From the NCBI RefSeq assembly GCF_901709675.1, contig NC_051098.1, forward strand, positions 8,309,000 to 8,372,999: a DNA stretch of 64,000 nucleotides, read 5' to 3'. The DNA comes from Syngnathus acus (taxonomy: Eukaryota; Chordata; Actinopteri; Syngnathiformes; Syngnathidae). Below are positions 9,334 through 23,100 of the stretch, piece by piece. How positions within the stretch are numbered: position 1 is the first letter of the stretch; the number at the start of each line of letters is the position of its first letter. The notes below the pieces were generated by a model. That model worked only from the letters and a program-made list of their open reading frames with translations. It made no database searches and was not told the origin of the DNA. Made by a program: the position numbers and the translations under genes.

Positions 9334-12300
9334 TCATTCCAGATCCTCCTCAGTGATGTGTTGCAGTGTCGTGTCTCTTTCCCGGGCCAACGAAGAGTCG
9401 GGTGGCTTGGGCCAGCATAAGCCATGGAGACGCTAACAAATGTATACACACAACACCGTTGAACTGAAACTCACCAAAATCTGAGATTCAGCCATTGAGG
9501 CAGGTACGTATTTGCTTTTGGACTTGTAGAAATTCTATCTTTCAATGCGCATTGGAGTGATGTACTCAACCCACCTGACTGAGAGTTCCGGTGGCGGTGC
9601 TTAACTTGTACAGCGCCCAGCCTGGCACCAGAAGGATGGAGGACAGGGCCATCATCCAGCCCAATACGTAAGCCCAGGTGGGGTACACGTACCAGCGGTT
9701 GAATGTCAGGGGCTGGTATTCAACTAGAGAATATACAAAAGAGCCCTGGAACAACAACAAAAAAAAAGAGTTTAGATACACATTGGTTCATTTTGAAAAT
9801 CATATGCAGAACAACCCAGCATTACCTGCAAATGTAGTTCATGAAAAGGCTGACAAGCACATTACAGCTCAGAACTTGAGCATCACTCACCAATGACACC
9901 AAGGGGGTCAGGTAGCGCCAGCAGATTTTGTAGAACTGGTTGACACGCTCACCTGTCATATCTGTGATAATGCTGCACAGCCGCTCTGCTCCTTTATGAA
10001 GTATGTACAATGGCACAAAATTGATGAACACATATTGTGACTGCTATAATTATGACAATAATAACCCTTAAAGAAATAATAAATAAAGAAAGTGCACGAT
10101 AGGTGTTCACTTAATTTGTTTTTCGGTAGTGATTTACTGATCATCAAGTGAGTCGCAAAGGCCAAAATTCACTATGAAACCAAAATCAAAGACACGACCC
10201 AACCTACCGAATATCCAGCCCACAGCCAAGCTTTTAAACACACAAAGAAAGAGGAGGCATGTCCCATTACAAGCGTAGTAGTCAAAAATCTGGAAGATGT
10301 ACATTCCTCCCTGCGGACGACATCAGAAAGAAATATACGTAGGACCCATTGGCCACAATATCAGCTAGACTAGCGTATAATAGCTACAGAATGGACTTTA
10401 AATGAAGCACTTTTTGGCATTATAGACAGATTCATAGCAATAATATTCTGACCTCAGTGATCATGACGAGCTGCAAGAAGAAACACGTTAGGCAGAAGAG
10501 CAGGAGGAAACATTCCCGTCTGCCCGGCCGACGCAATACTCTGGGAAAAACGTCTGAGAAGGATGTGATCACCACCTCAATGCCGACAAACTGCAGGGAG
10601 AGAGCCCACCCATAAGGTCACTTCCAGGCAAAAAGAAACATGAACTCTGTTTTCGAACATTCTAGCCAATTCATGTTTCAAAAAGCATACTGTATATAAT
10701 GAAAGCCCACAGCCAAGCCTGACAGATTTTATTGAAACCTCTTTAGCGTTGATGAAAAGTGGTCAAACCTGTGTATCCAGGCCCAGGAGGATGATCATGA
10801 CAAAGAAGCAGATGGACCACACATGAGGCAGCGGCATCATGGCCATCGCTTGAGGGTATGCAATGAATGCCAAACCTGGACCTGGAAAAGACATCCAAAT
10901 GCCCGTCAATTTGTAACATTCAAATGATCTGAAGTGGATGAAAGTCTCAAATGAGAGGCGCTTCTTCACCCTTTCACTTCTTTTAGATAGAGTGAGATGT
11001 TAGAAGTTTACTGCACCTGACTCGGCCACGTCTGCAACAGGAACACCTTGCTGGTGAGCCATGAAACCCAGCACCGAGAAGACAGCAAAGCCAGCTACCA
11101 AACTTGTACAACTGTTCAGCAAACACAGCCACAAGCTGTCTCTGCAATACACACAAAAACACTCATTTTCCAAACAACACGCACAGACAGCAATGCCAAG
11201 TAGAAAATATAATTTGGACCACTCTGTGATATTTATTTGCGTCTATTTTGGGTTTCAGTCTCTATGTCATTTCTTATCCCATCATGGCCTACCTCCCAAG
11301 CGACGTTACGGCGTAAGGGTAGGGTCAGGTAAGATTTAACATGAAATGTACTCCTATGAAATGTAGAAATTGATAATCGCTCATGCTTGGTGCATCATCA
11401 TCATCTTCTGTCCCTTGACAGCACTTGTGACCGCACGGCAAAAAAAATTATCGCTCAAAATGCATTGTAAATGTTGAACATGTTCATTCAAATCACAGTT
11501 ATAGGCTATTTATAGACCTTCACGTTATTTTTGATAAGCAAATATTGTCGCATCAATCAGAGTCAACATTTTAAATGGTTTGCATTTTCAGTCCTAGAGA
11601 ACAAGTTTAGTAACATATTTACTCAAATCATCGCTTTCTGTTTGTGCTAATTGCCGGTGCGCTGGATGTTTTAGCCTCCAGCTAAGCCGCGCTCCATAAA
11701 TGACATCGCACTGTTTAGAAACTTAAAAATGTGCTCATTTGAAAATAATGGTATGCGTAATTTAAAAATTGATCATTAAGAAGTGCCAGGAAGGTGTTTC
11801 TTGCTGTAGAAAATACTCTACTGATGAAATTAACTCTGTGTGTGTGTGCGGGTGTGTGTGTTTGTAATACAAAGTATGAATTTCAACTTGTAGCAATTGT
11901 TGCTTTGAGTGTTGTAGCTGCCCAGTACAGTCAGGCCGCCCACACCGATGCTATACGAAAAGAAAATCTGCGAGCAGGCCTCCATCCACACCTGTGAAAA
12001 AGACACTCACTGACACAGAGTGTACCTTCCATATCAGTGATTATATAATTCAACTCAGTCCTACTTGAGGATCTGCGAGTCGTGACACCTCAGGCAGAAG
12101 GTAGAACTCAACTCCTTGTCTGGCTCCTGGAAGAGTGAGTCCTCGGACCAAAAGAATGAGGAGCATCACGTAAGGGAAAGTGGCCGTGAAGTACACCACC
12201 TGGATAAGAGGAGGATTAGAACACTTTTCTTTTTTTAAATACTTGGTGCATTTTGATGGACTTCACCTTTCCAGTTGATTTTACGCCTTTCCAGACGCAG

Positions 12301-14591
12301 AAGTAACAAATGACCCACATAGCCAGGAGGCACAGAAGCACCTCCCACCTGATGCTGCCAATCTCCTCAATGCCCCCTGAGATTTTCAACACTCGACGTC
12401 TGGTTAGGGATGGAGGCGGGGAGGAAGACACAATATGTCACGTACAATGTTATGAAGCTGGCTATTTCAGTGTACTGTATTGTCGTCCTCACTCCCAAAA
12501 TTCCATTGCTGCCGAGGTTCCGTTAGTGTGGTTAGTATGGTTCCAAGTTGTAACGTCAACACAATTGGCTGAAAAAATGACAGATACTGTATTGGCACAT
12601 TGAAAAGAATAGTGTGTGCGTGCGTGTGTGTGTGTGTGTGAGTGTGTGTGTGTGTGTGTGTGCGTGTGTGTGCGTGTGCCTGTGCTTGTGTGTGTACGTG
12701 TGTGCGTCTGTGTGTGTGCGCGTGTACTATAGGCAATATAGTGTATATTAGGGTACTGGTAGCCTAAAGTATTTATTTATTTATTTATTTATTATTTTAA
12801 CGTAAAATAATTATACACTGTGTTCAAGTTGTACACTTGTAATGCAGCAAAACATTTCCTGTCCTTGCATGAAATGATGTAATAAAATATTTCCAATTGT
12901 GAGGGTTCCCCTACAGTTTGTTGCTTGTGAGATGTTACCTGTGTTCCAGTAGTTCTCACAGGTGCTCCAGGGCAGTGGAGAGATGAAGGAGAACACCAGG
13001 TAGAGTAGAGCCCAGGCAAGAATAATAATGTAGGTCATGGCGCTGTACAGCCGAATCAGCTGCCCTCCATAGCCGATGCCTGACACAAGTTTGAGTTCAA
13101 GTATATAAAGGGCATGTATACAAGCAATAATATCACACCAAATACACAATTAATTAGTTGAAAACAAACTGTCATGGCACCTTGTATCTTTGTCTTACTT
13201 TTAATTCTTCATACTCACAGTTCAGCACATTATGTGTTTGTTGTCAGGCTGACTGATTGGAGTGAGCCAAATAGGATGCGTGACATATGCTCATCACCCA
13301 CATTGAGGGCAAGAGTGCAACAAGGAAAACGACATTTAGAAGTTCAAGAAATGGGAGTCAAAAAGATTTCACAGATACATCATGAAATTTTATTTCGGAA
13401 TGTAATGATTAAAAAGTGGAGTGCACCAAGACATACATACATACAGTGTAAGACACAGGTGTCAAACTCAAGGCCCGGGGGCCAGATACGGCCCGCCACA
13501 TCATTTTATGTGGCCCGCGAAGACAAATTGTGCATCAAATTTGTGTGTCATTACTAGAATTGCAAATTGTCTTCACTTTTAATACTATATATTTTTTAAA
13601 TATTTGATGAGTTTTTGTCTGATTTGAAAATGAGTTATTTGTCAGTTTGTTTTGTAGCTTTTACTCTATATAATATGAGGTGCTCATACATTTATTTAGG
13701 TTGACAGTCATAATGGCCCTCCGAAAGAAGCTATGACTACAATGCGGCCCGCGAAAAAAATGAGTTTGACACCCCTGTTGTCCCAGATGATGTGCTTGAC
13801 TTACTTTGTCCCAACCTTTGTTTGCTTATAGTTTTGCAAGTACTGTTTTAAACATTATTTTTTGTGTGTCAAAGGTTTTACTTTTTGGTTGGATAATAGT
13901 TTAAATAAAACAGACTCCAAATTTAATATTGATCGTTAACGTTTACACAGTATTGTCAGTTATCCTAAGCTGTTTGTGAAACTGCCTCTGGGGGCCAAGC
14001 CCCTGCTCACAGGTAATAAAAGAGCAGACACATGACAGGACAAGGCGTTATTGCAGCTACTGAAGTATAACCATGGGGTCTTAAATCGGTGGAAAGACCA
14101 TGGGGGTGAAAGTGTGCTGCAGGACAAGTTCAGCTGTCACTTTAGCAGAGGCACAAAGTGGAAGTACTAGTTGGCTCATGTTTTGTACTTCAGAGGCTCA
14201 CACATGGTGGAGTGTTGCATACCTTCAGCCAGTGGACACAGCTTTCTCCAGCAGGTGATGGCTCCCTCTTGAGTGTGCTGGCCCATGGTGGTCTCCAAAA
14301 GGAAGAGCGGTACACCGCACGTCACCGCAAACACCAGATACGGCACCAGGAACGCACCTGAATGTTACGTGTAGACTTTGGTGATATATGTACAAGTTTT
14401 GGAAGAAGTTCTGGCTGCCATATTTGCTTACCGCCCCCGTTCTTGTAGCATAAGTAGGGAAACCGCCACACATTGCCCAGGCCCACAATGTTCCCGGCAA
14501 CTGCCAGAAGAAACTCCACCTTGCTGCCCCAGTGTCCTCTCTTCTGAAGTGCAGGATGACCTGGCTTTACGCTGCGTTTATTTTTCCACAT
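9334..14591 (-). CDS. SLC6 family Na+/Cl- dependent transporter, copy C (GAT2/BGT1-like)
   Basis: Predicted 12-TM symporter, 577 aa. Exons, 5' to 3': 14432-14591, 14223-14357, 12939-13079, 12493-12568, 12267-12399, 12065-12199, 11888-11991, 11017-11141, 10769-10881, 10453-10590, 10208-10310, 9891-9991, 9575-9745, 9334-9432. Lengths equal those of copy B except exon 4 (76 versus 88). TM1 [17 protein letters not shown] starts at residue 32; TM6 is [18 protein letters not shown]. The extracellular loop has three N-glycosylation sequons (NHT, NHT, NGT). The C-terminus ends HITEEDLE. Introns align with copy B over most of their length, apart from transposon and microsatellite differences, which points to a recent tandem duplication. 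Expression would presumably start at the shared noncoding exon near 15831-16030. The exact substrate is not assigned. Confidence 0.88.
12611..12726 (+). repeat. GT microsatellite in copy C intron 3
   Basis: About 115 bases of imperfect (GT)n, much longer than the 45-base run in the matching intron of copy B. A short (TTTA)n run follows at about 12771-12796. Confidence 0.85.
13456..13777 (+). mobile_element. hAT-type nonautonomous element in copy C intron 2
   Basis: Terminal inverted repeats CAGGTGTCAAACTCA and TGAGTTTGACACCCCTG bound about 320 bases with GGCCCGCGAA-type subterminal words, typical of Charlie-like hAT MITEs in fish. No transposase frame. A related copy is in copy D at 19590-19982. 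Confidence 0.75.
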
Positions 14592-15136
14592 TCTCTAAAA
14601 GCACAAAATGAGTCTGTCACTTCCATTCAGTCGCAGACACGCACAACGCTGGTTGTGTACTTTTACCCAAATGCCCAATTTATGCATTGTCATATAATGA
14701 CACCTGCCCAAGCAGTGAATCAATTTTGAAATTTACGTTATCGTCAACACGTAAGATAAGTCATGGTTCTTTTCTTTGTTTGAATGCACAAAGACAACAC
14801 CTTTAAATAAAGATGCATCAATTAATTGAGGCACAGCATCAACTAGAGTGGTACCCACTATTAGGGGGGTTTGCCGACCTTAGTGTTACATACAAGCAAG
14901 ATTGAAACAACTGTGAGGCTATAATTTTTAAAAAATGTATTAGAATTTTTCAACGGGCACCGTAAAATGAAAACACATAACATGCCAACATTTGTACATC
15001 AAAACTTACACATTTTACTTTCACATACAATCAATGTCAATTGATTTGAGTCAGCATAGATTGGTCATAATTGTAAAACCATATTTACTGTCAGATCATT
15101 TCACAAGACAATGCAAAAATTCAAGGCTCACTAGTT

Positions 15137-15493
15137 TTTAAAGAGGAAGTCAACCCAAATGTTTTCTTTGCAATAATATGTTGTATTTGCCCTCACTAGT
15201 CTAAATGCAGCTTTCTGATTAATAATGTGTTTGTGGAATATGAATTAGGTCGCAAAATCCACCCATTTTTATCCATCTCAGGAGCTTCAGAAAACGGGTG
15301 ACCCGTGATTGGTTGTGACCTGAGACCTGACAGCAAGTGTCAAAGTGGACGCCTCCTGAGATGGATGAAAACAGTTGGATCTTTTCTTTTTAATTCATAT
15401 TCCACAAATGAAACATTAACACCGTGTTTCGACTCATTATGCTACACAGAACATATTCTCACCCAAAAGAATTGAGGTTGACTTCCTCTTTAA
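15137..15493. mobile_element. foldback (palindromic) MITE flanked by TTAA
   Basis: The ends are inverted repeats: TTAAAGAGGAAGTCAACC on the left and GGTTGACTTCCTCTTTAA on the right. Inside, a second inverted pair (about 15230-15290 and 15353-15412, sharing CCATCTCAGGAG and GGAATATGAATTA) extends the symmetry, so most of the 357 bases could fold into one imperfect hairpin. No coding capacity. TTAA at each edge suggests a piggyBac-like target, but TTAA may also be part of the repeat. Confidence 0.65.
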
Positions 15494-15830
15494 GAAAAAA
15501 AAAGTACAATTTTGATTCAATTTATCTCAAAAAGGGCCTGCGTAACAAAAAATGCTTTCGATTTCTTGATGTTATTGAAAGTAAAGACAATTTGCAATCT
15601 AATCATTTTAGCATTTAGCAACACCATTAAGATGACAAATGATTTGCTTTCACGAGCCACTTAAGTGATGTGGCGGTCAGATCTGGTCCCTGCGACTTGA
15701 CTTCAACTTGTGTGATTTACATTCTCTTTAAAGCCCACGTTTTACTACAACAACACAACATGACAATGTACATGCAGTAACATCAAACTAAAAAAAAAAA
15801 CATGTTGTTAGTGTTTCAAGCGCCACATAC

Positions 15831-16030
15831 CTCACTCGTCCAAGCACAGTGGCAACCTTTCTTCATGCAGTAGTGAAATGGCAACAGGTGTACAAACCGA
15901 GCCAAATATTGCTACTCTACGCTCTTTGCTCTCCGTACTCGACCTGTTTTCTCAGTTTGGCAGTCCAGGTGCAGCAAATTAATTAGCACTACCTACACAC
16001 TCCAGGGTAAGTAAATAACACTAGTATGAG
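15831..16030 (-). other. probable 5' noncoding exon and promoter block of copy C
   Basis: Near-duplicate of 7992-8185, ending on the minus strand in the same donor-like GAGTGAG|GTATGTGG. About 1 kb containing the foldback element separates it from the copy C start codon. Confidence 0.45.
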
Positions 16031-16206
16031 TTATATACATATAGTTTGTCATTTCCAGTGATGTGTTGTGATGCAGGGGCGGAACGATTTGTCCATCCAA
16101 CCCGGACGGAGGCCGATTTTGCGGCCGGAGTTGAGGGATTTTTTTTTTTTTTTTAAGGACAAACTAAGCAAGGATGAAAGTGGGATTCCTCCATCTAATC
16201 GTTACC

Positions 16207-16260
16207 AGTTTTGTCTGGCTCCCGAAAGAGTGAGTCCTGGGATCAAAAGGATGAGGAGCA
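16207..16260 (-). pseudogene. orphan SLC6 exon 6 fragment
   Basis: Fifty-odd bases closely match the middle of exon 6 (compare 6026-6080 in copy B and 20798-20850 in copy D), encoding on the minus strand the segment around LLILLIPGLTLSGARQ. No splice sites or other exons surround it. It shows that a further transporter unit, or part of one, once lay between C and D. Confidence 0.7.
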
Positions 16261-16579
16261 TTTGTCTTGGAACAAAGGACAGCTGGATACCATAGATTGA
16301 TTGTAATGCTGATGTGTCAAATGTGTATCATAAAAGAAAACTGTTTGATGCATTGGTACTGATGTGTTGATGTTGCCTTATAAAACTAGAGAATGTAATT
16401 TCTGGAGAAATTACATGTGAAATCTGATAGGTTGGTTGAAAACTTGTGGAATCCTATGGAATGATGTCAAATGACAAATGACATAGAAGGATATATAACG
16501 ACCGGGAATGATGTCATGCAACTGCATGACCAGTTTCTATTACCTCTATTACCAAAATAAATTCTCTTACAAAATCATA

Positions 16580-16672
16580 AAAATTCCATGGATAAGCCGC
16601 ACGGGACTATAAGCCGCAGGGTTCAAAGCTTGTGCAAAAAATAGCGTCTTATAGTCCGGAAAATACGGTAAA
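16580..16672. repeat. dispersed repeat ending TAGTCCGGAAAATACGGTA
   Basis: The same terminal word is found at about 7019-7037 in copy B intron 2. The internal AAGCCGC words resemble a widespread fish nonautonomous repeat family. No coding content. Confidence 0.5.
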
Positions 16673-17145
16673 TCAGCATTTTTGGCATCAGTAGGGATTG
16701 AATCGATCAAAAAACTATGGAAAATAGAGAAGGTTTTTTTTTCAATATTTGTTTTTTTTTTATGCATTGTGTGATTTTCATCTCTGAATACTATGATGTA
16801 ACATATAATGATTTCATATATCACAACTGATTTTAATACTAATGTAACAAACATCTTTCAGAAGAGATAACAATATCAGTAGAAGATTCTGGTGTATCAA
16901 TACTGTGTTATAACAAATGATGACATGATGAATCATAATGTCAATAATATCTGCCATAAAATCAAACAAATTGTTTGTTTGACTTGGAGACCTCAGGCAG
17001 TAAATGTTTGCCTAACTCTGACAACCAGAGCAAAATATTTGAGTTTATGTTTGGATTTCAGTTGTTGGCTCATTCCCATTGCACACTTTAATAAGTGGCG
17101 TCATTACCGGTCACATGTAAAAAAGTACAAGCTCCGAGCTCCGAA

Positions 17146-20100
17146 TCATTCCAGATCCTCCTCCGTGATGTGTTGTGGTGCTGTCTCTCTCTTTAGGGAC
17201 AGTGAGGAGTCAGGTGGCTCAGGCCAGCACAGGTGATGGAGACGCTAAGAAATTGATACAAATGACACTATTGTACTGACATATAACAAAATCTTGTATA
17301 CAAACACTCAGGATTTGCTCAACTCGGTTTTGATTAATAGAAAATGGATTCCCGCTTTTCACAGTGATTTCAGTGGTGGATGGAAATGGTGGACTGGACC
17401 CACCTGACTGAAGGTTCCGGTGGCAGTGCTCAGTTTGTACAGTGCCCAGGTCGGTACCAGCAGGATTGAGGAGACGGCCATTAACCCGCCCATTACATAG
17501 GCCCAGGTGGGGTACACATACCAGTGGTTGAATGTCAGTGGCTGGTACTCAACTAGAGAATATATCAAAGAGCCCTGAAAAAAAAGATATTATATATTAT
17601 TATCATCTCCTGCATGGTTTGTGTGTGTAATTCTGAAAAAAAAAAATCAAAACTGAGTTGGGCCAAGACTTTTGAAACTGCATGTGTGCAGATGAGCTAA
17701 AACAGTGCATGCTGATTCCTGGAGAAAAATGTTGCAAAGGATAAGGATGTTTTAGGCATCCTTCAGTCTCAAAAAAACTATTATACAATAGACTCCTGTA
17801 ATTAATCAAAGCATTTTTTCCCTAAAATTGGTTGGTTGAAATATATTTCTATTTTATTAATTTATAAAACAAATAATTCTATGGAAGTAAATAATGTATT
17901 AAAATAATTTTATATAGTTTGCATACTACTCTACATATTTTTTCCAACTCATACACAAATTACCTGGCCAATTCTCATTGTAAAAATGACCATTGAACAA
18001 AAATGTACCCATCCTTGCATTATGTGGGCATCTGATAAGCGTATAACAGCTAAAACCCCAAAGTCCAACTCACCAGAGAAACCATGGGGGTCAAGTAGCG
18101 CCAGCAGATTTTGATGAACGGGTTGGCACGCTCGCCAGTCATGTCTGTGATAATGCCACACATCCGATCTGCTCCTTCATGGAGAAATATGTGTTACACC
18201 GTAAGCTTGAATTTGCTTCATGAAGCTTTGAATTTGCTTCATGAATGAAGCAATAAAAAGATGTGTCCCATCACCTTACCAAATATCCAGCCCACTGTCA
18301 AGCTTTCAAACACACAGAGAAAGAGGATGCAGGCTCCATTGCAAGCGTAGTAGTCGAAAATTTGGAAGACGTACATTCCTCCCTGAGGAAAACATAGGGG
18401 AAAATCATTTCTGCTCACATATTAGGGACATTAGTGTAACGTATTGCAATATGTCACTCCACCCTGTGTCTCATAAATTTGTGCTGTACGCTAAATAAAC
18501 TTTCCAAAGTGAGTCTTTATATCAAAACAGTGATCCTCCATTTTCCAAACAGGAGGCGTGAACTTCATTTTGATCTACGACCTTTAGCTTAAGTGTTTCT
18601 TTGACAGTACAGGTGAATTGACAGCGACTACAAGAAAATATTTCAACCTCAGTGATCATGACAAGCTGCAAGAAGAAACACGTGAGGCAGTAGAGCAGGA
18701 GGAAACCTTCCCGTCTGCCCGGTCGACGTAATACTCTGGGAAATATGTCTGAAAAGGATGTGATCACCACCTCCATGCCGAGAAACTGCAGAGAGAGCAG
18801 AGCCAGAAGGTAAAGGATTTCTCGAAGCATCCGGATTACTGCTCAAGGCACAGTAATTGAGAAGCTGAGGTCTAACCTGTGTGTCCAGGCCAAGGAAGAG
18901 GAGCATGATGAAGAAGCAGACGGCCCACACTTGAGGCAGCGGCATCATGGCCACCGCTCGAGGGTATGCAATGAACGCCAGGCCTGGACCTGTCAATAAC
19001 ATACAAATGATCAGAAGTAGACGAAACTGGGCAGCATGGTGGCCAAATGATTAACTCGTTTTGCCTCAGTGATATGTACGTATGTACCAAGCATCTTTCT
19101 GATGGCTACGTGCCCACACTCAACTCGGGAAAAATGGCGCCTGTTTCAAAGCTAAAAGATTTCAGAACCAGAATTGTCTGGCACATTTCAAGGTGGAGCT
19201 TTCACACGTGCTAAAAAGAAATTTCTGGGTTATAAGACACACACATCCACACATAAACACACATTGTCTCCCTGACTGAGGGAAAAAAGAGAAATACATC
19301 CTCATAGCGGGCCACAATTGTGTAGACAGTTCGCTAAATTTCAACAGATCCAACACATTGAAGAGGCATGGCCACAAGACGCTATCCAACTGTTTTCCAT
19401 ATAAAATTTAGGAGAACAGTTAGTGACCCAATCAGAAAAGTTTATTTAAGGATTGACAATAGTTGAATATTAATGAGAATGAGCAGGATAGTGCTTAGGA
19501 ATTGTGGTGGCGATTAGTCACTGTTTAAGGCACTAGGTAACAGTAGAATATTACTAATCAAGCAACATTACAATGTTATTCTTTTAGGGCAGGGGTGTCA
19601 AACTTATTTTTGTCATAGTTTGCTTCAAAGGGCCATTAAAATTGTCAACCCAAATAAATGTATGAACGGCTCATATTGTATATATAATATAGGCTACACA
19701 ACAAACTGATGAATAACTATTTTTCATAACGGAGACTAATAAAAACTGTTCAAATAAAATGAAATAATGAAATATTGAAATCAAATCAAATATTTAAAAA
19801 TAAGAATTATTAAAAAAAATGAATGGTAATAAAAATTGCTAACAATATCGCTAATTTCTAAAAGTGAAAACAATTTGAAATTTTGGAATTGACATGAATT
19901 CGATGCACAATTTATCTTCGCGGGCCACGTAAATTGATGTGGCAGGCCGTATCTGGCCCCCAGGCCTTGACTTTGACACCTGTGTATTAGAGGGTGAATT
20001 TCAGTGCTGACGTGAATTTTGCATACATATCTATTATGTACGTGCCAATGTTCAGCCCATCCAAAGGTCCCTTTTAAGAGGATTTTAAGTTTACCTGACT

Positions 20101-23100
20101 CAGCTACCTCTGCGATTGGAACACCTTGCTCATGAGCCATGAACCCCAGCACAGAGAAGACAGCAAAACCTGCCACCACACTGGTACCACTGTTCAGCAA
20201 ACACAGCCAAAAGGTGTCCCTACAACACACAAACGCACTTGGGCTGAACAAAACTGGGTCAAAATAATGCGACAGCAGCACTGCCCAACAGTTGGAATAA
20301 GTGCAATGTCATGCTGAGCAAAGCCCTCAATAAGTTTGTCTTAAGGAATTTTTTTAACCCACTTATGAAGTGAGACAGGCATAACAAAAGTATAATTTGA
20401 ACTATTTAATTTATTAATTTATTTAACCTTTATTTATTCAGGCAAGGCCATTATCCAATTTACATTTGGATAATAAGACCAAAATGATACTCACAAATAT
20501 GATCATTTGATCATATTACATTTATTGATTAAAATATTAGTACAAAAAAAAAATCTCTTGAATGCTTACTTGTAGCAATTGTTGCTGCGAAGGTTGTAGC
20601 TGCCCAGTACTACCTGGGTGCCCCCACCGATGCTATATGAGAAGAAGATCTGCGAGCCGGCATCCATCCACACCTGTTTATTAAAAAAATGCCCACTGCC
20701 ATTAAATACACTCCAATCCATCTAAGTGCATGTAACTCAGTCCTACTTGAGGATCTATGAGTCGCGACAGCTCAGGTAGAAGGTAGAACTCGACTCCTTG
20801 TCTGGCTCCTGGAAGAGTGAGTCCTCGGATCAAAAGAATGAGGAGCATCACGTAAGGGAACGTGGCCGTGAAGTACACCACCTGGATAAGAGGAGGATTA
20901 GAACACTTATTTTTTAAGTATTTGGGGCATTTTGATGGACTTCACCTTTCCAGTTGATTTTACGCCTTTCCAGATGCAGAAGTAACAAATGACCCACATA
21001 GCCAGGAGGCACAGAAGCACCTCCCACCTGATGCTGCCAATCTCTTCAATGCCCCCTGAGATTTTCAACACGCGACGTCTGGACAGGGTAATCAACAACG
21101 TATTTCATGGCACATATAATGTTTCCAAAGACATTTTTTCGTGTTTTATCTTCCCTACTCCCAGAATTCTGTTGTTGCTGAGGTTCCTTTGGTGTGGTTG
21201 GTGAGGGTCTTTGTTGTAATATCAACACAATCTGCTGAAAGAATGACAGGTAATCACAGTTAAGCACATTGAACTACTGTATATAATATTATACATATAA
21301 GCGCACTGACGGTGTAATAAGAAATGCATTGTATACATCAGTGATACTGATCCACCCTTCTATCTTTGGTCTTCTTCACTAGTTAGTTAACTGTGTGGTA
21401 TGATGTAGCTCGCTGTCGCGTTCATATGCGCTACCCTGGAACTGCCGAGTGAATCCTTTTCTGGGTTAAAACAAGCCAGCCAGCAACTGTGTTTGCCAAC
21501 ATATAAACACAATGTCTAATTTTTCCTAAAAAGTCTTCTGAATTCTGACACAACTGGAAGCTGGGAAGCCGAGAGCATGGTTAAGAATTGAGGATGGATA
21601 AATCAGTTCAATTTTGTTGATATTGTAAATGAAAATCAACTTTTTCTGATAGATTTTAGGCTTGAAAATAAAGGCCTTGACATTTATATATCTTCACTGA
21701 ATTATTATATATTTTTTCTAATTGCTTTGAGTATTACTACAGTGTAGTGCAATGACAAATTCCTTTCACTGTAATTTTTTTCTTAGTGATCATCCCATAT
21801 ACAAAGCAAAAGAATTACTGGATTATCATTCACTTCGTACACTTTATTGTTCTCTAGTCTTGCCCTATTTGCATTACTGTGCTGAGGTTTGGGGGAATAC
21901 TTATAAAACTTCACTACAGCCACTTATCATTCAGCAGAAAAGAGCAATAAGGACTATTCATAAAGTCAACTACTTGGAACACACAAATCCACTTTTCATA
22001 CAATCCAAACTATTGAAATTCACTGACATAGTATCTTATCAAACAGCAATCATCATGTATAGGGCAAAAGCAAAACAACTACCAGATAATATCCAAAACT
22101 TATTTAGGCATCGGGAGGGAGGTTATAAGTTAAGAGGGAATCACAACTTCAAAATCTTAAACATAAGAACAACCTTAAAAAGTTTCTGTATAACTATAAC
22201 CGGGGTCAAACTATGGAACAATCTAAGTGAGGAACTCAAGCAAAGTCCAAATATCCACCAGTTTAAAAAAATGTATAAAAATATGTTGTTTAGCGGGTAC
22301 AAAGGTTAAGAGTGCCAAAGGGCTACACACAAGTAAAAATGAAACAGAACAATAAGTGTGCAAGTTTGTCTACTTGTGTTATATTGTAGAATTACAGTAT
22401 AGTATGTTGAATCGTTGGTTTAATGGATGAAGTGAGAAAGGGGTAGGAATCTAAAAAGCTATGCTTCCTCCTACTCCTTTTCGAGCATTCTTTATTTTTT
22501 TATTTACTTATGTATTATTATTACTAATTACTTAATTTATTTAATGTATTTACTTCTATTTGTTGGTTTATTTTTTTGTTTGTTTGTTTTGTATGGACTT
22601 ATGTGGCACTTTAGAGTGTTATTTGTTTTTGTTTTTTTGTTTTTCTTTTTTTGTTTTGGATGTTCGAAATAAAGATATCAATCAATCAATCCCATGAAAT
22701 GACACAAGAAAATATTTACATTAATGTGAAGGGTGAGGGATGAAAACAGATGCTCGACCTCACCAGTGTTCCAGTAGTTATCACAGGTGCTCCAGGGCAG
22801 TGGAGAGTTGAAGCAGAAAACCAGGTAGAACAGAGCCCAGGCCAGAATAATAATGTAGGTCGTGCAGCTGTACAGCTGGATCAGCAGACCCCCATAGCCG
22901 ATACCTGATGCACATTATGGATTCGAGGTTCAAGGATTGTCTTTATTATTCTCTCTGTAATGAGAAGTTTGTCTTGAAGCAACTGTGTCAATAAATCAAA
23001 ATGACCAGTTACCACAAACCATTTTGCATTTCAGCTGGTCAGTCAGTTCATTGATATATTCCCATCCTATTTGGGAGATGTTCTTCTTACTGATTAAGTT

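Larger units (their letters stand above)
14592..17145. other. intergenic DNA between copies C and D
   Basis: No protein-coding gene seen. It holds a foldback element (15137-15493), the presumed 5' noncoding exon of copy C (15831-16030), an orphan exon 6 piece (16207-16260) and a dispersed repeat (16580-16672). The remainder is AT-rich with no recognisable content. Confidence 0.6.
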
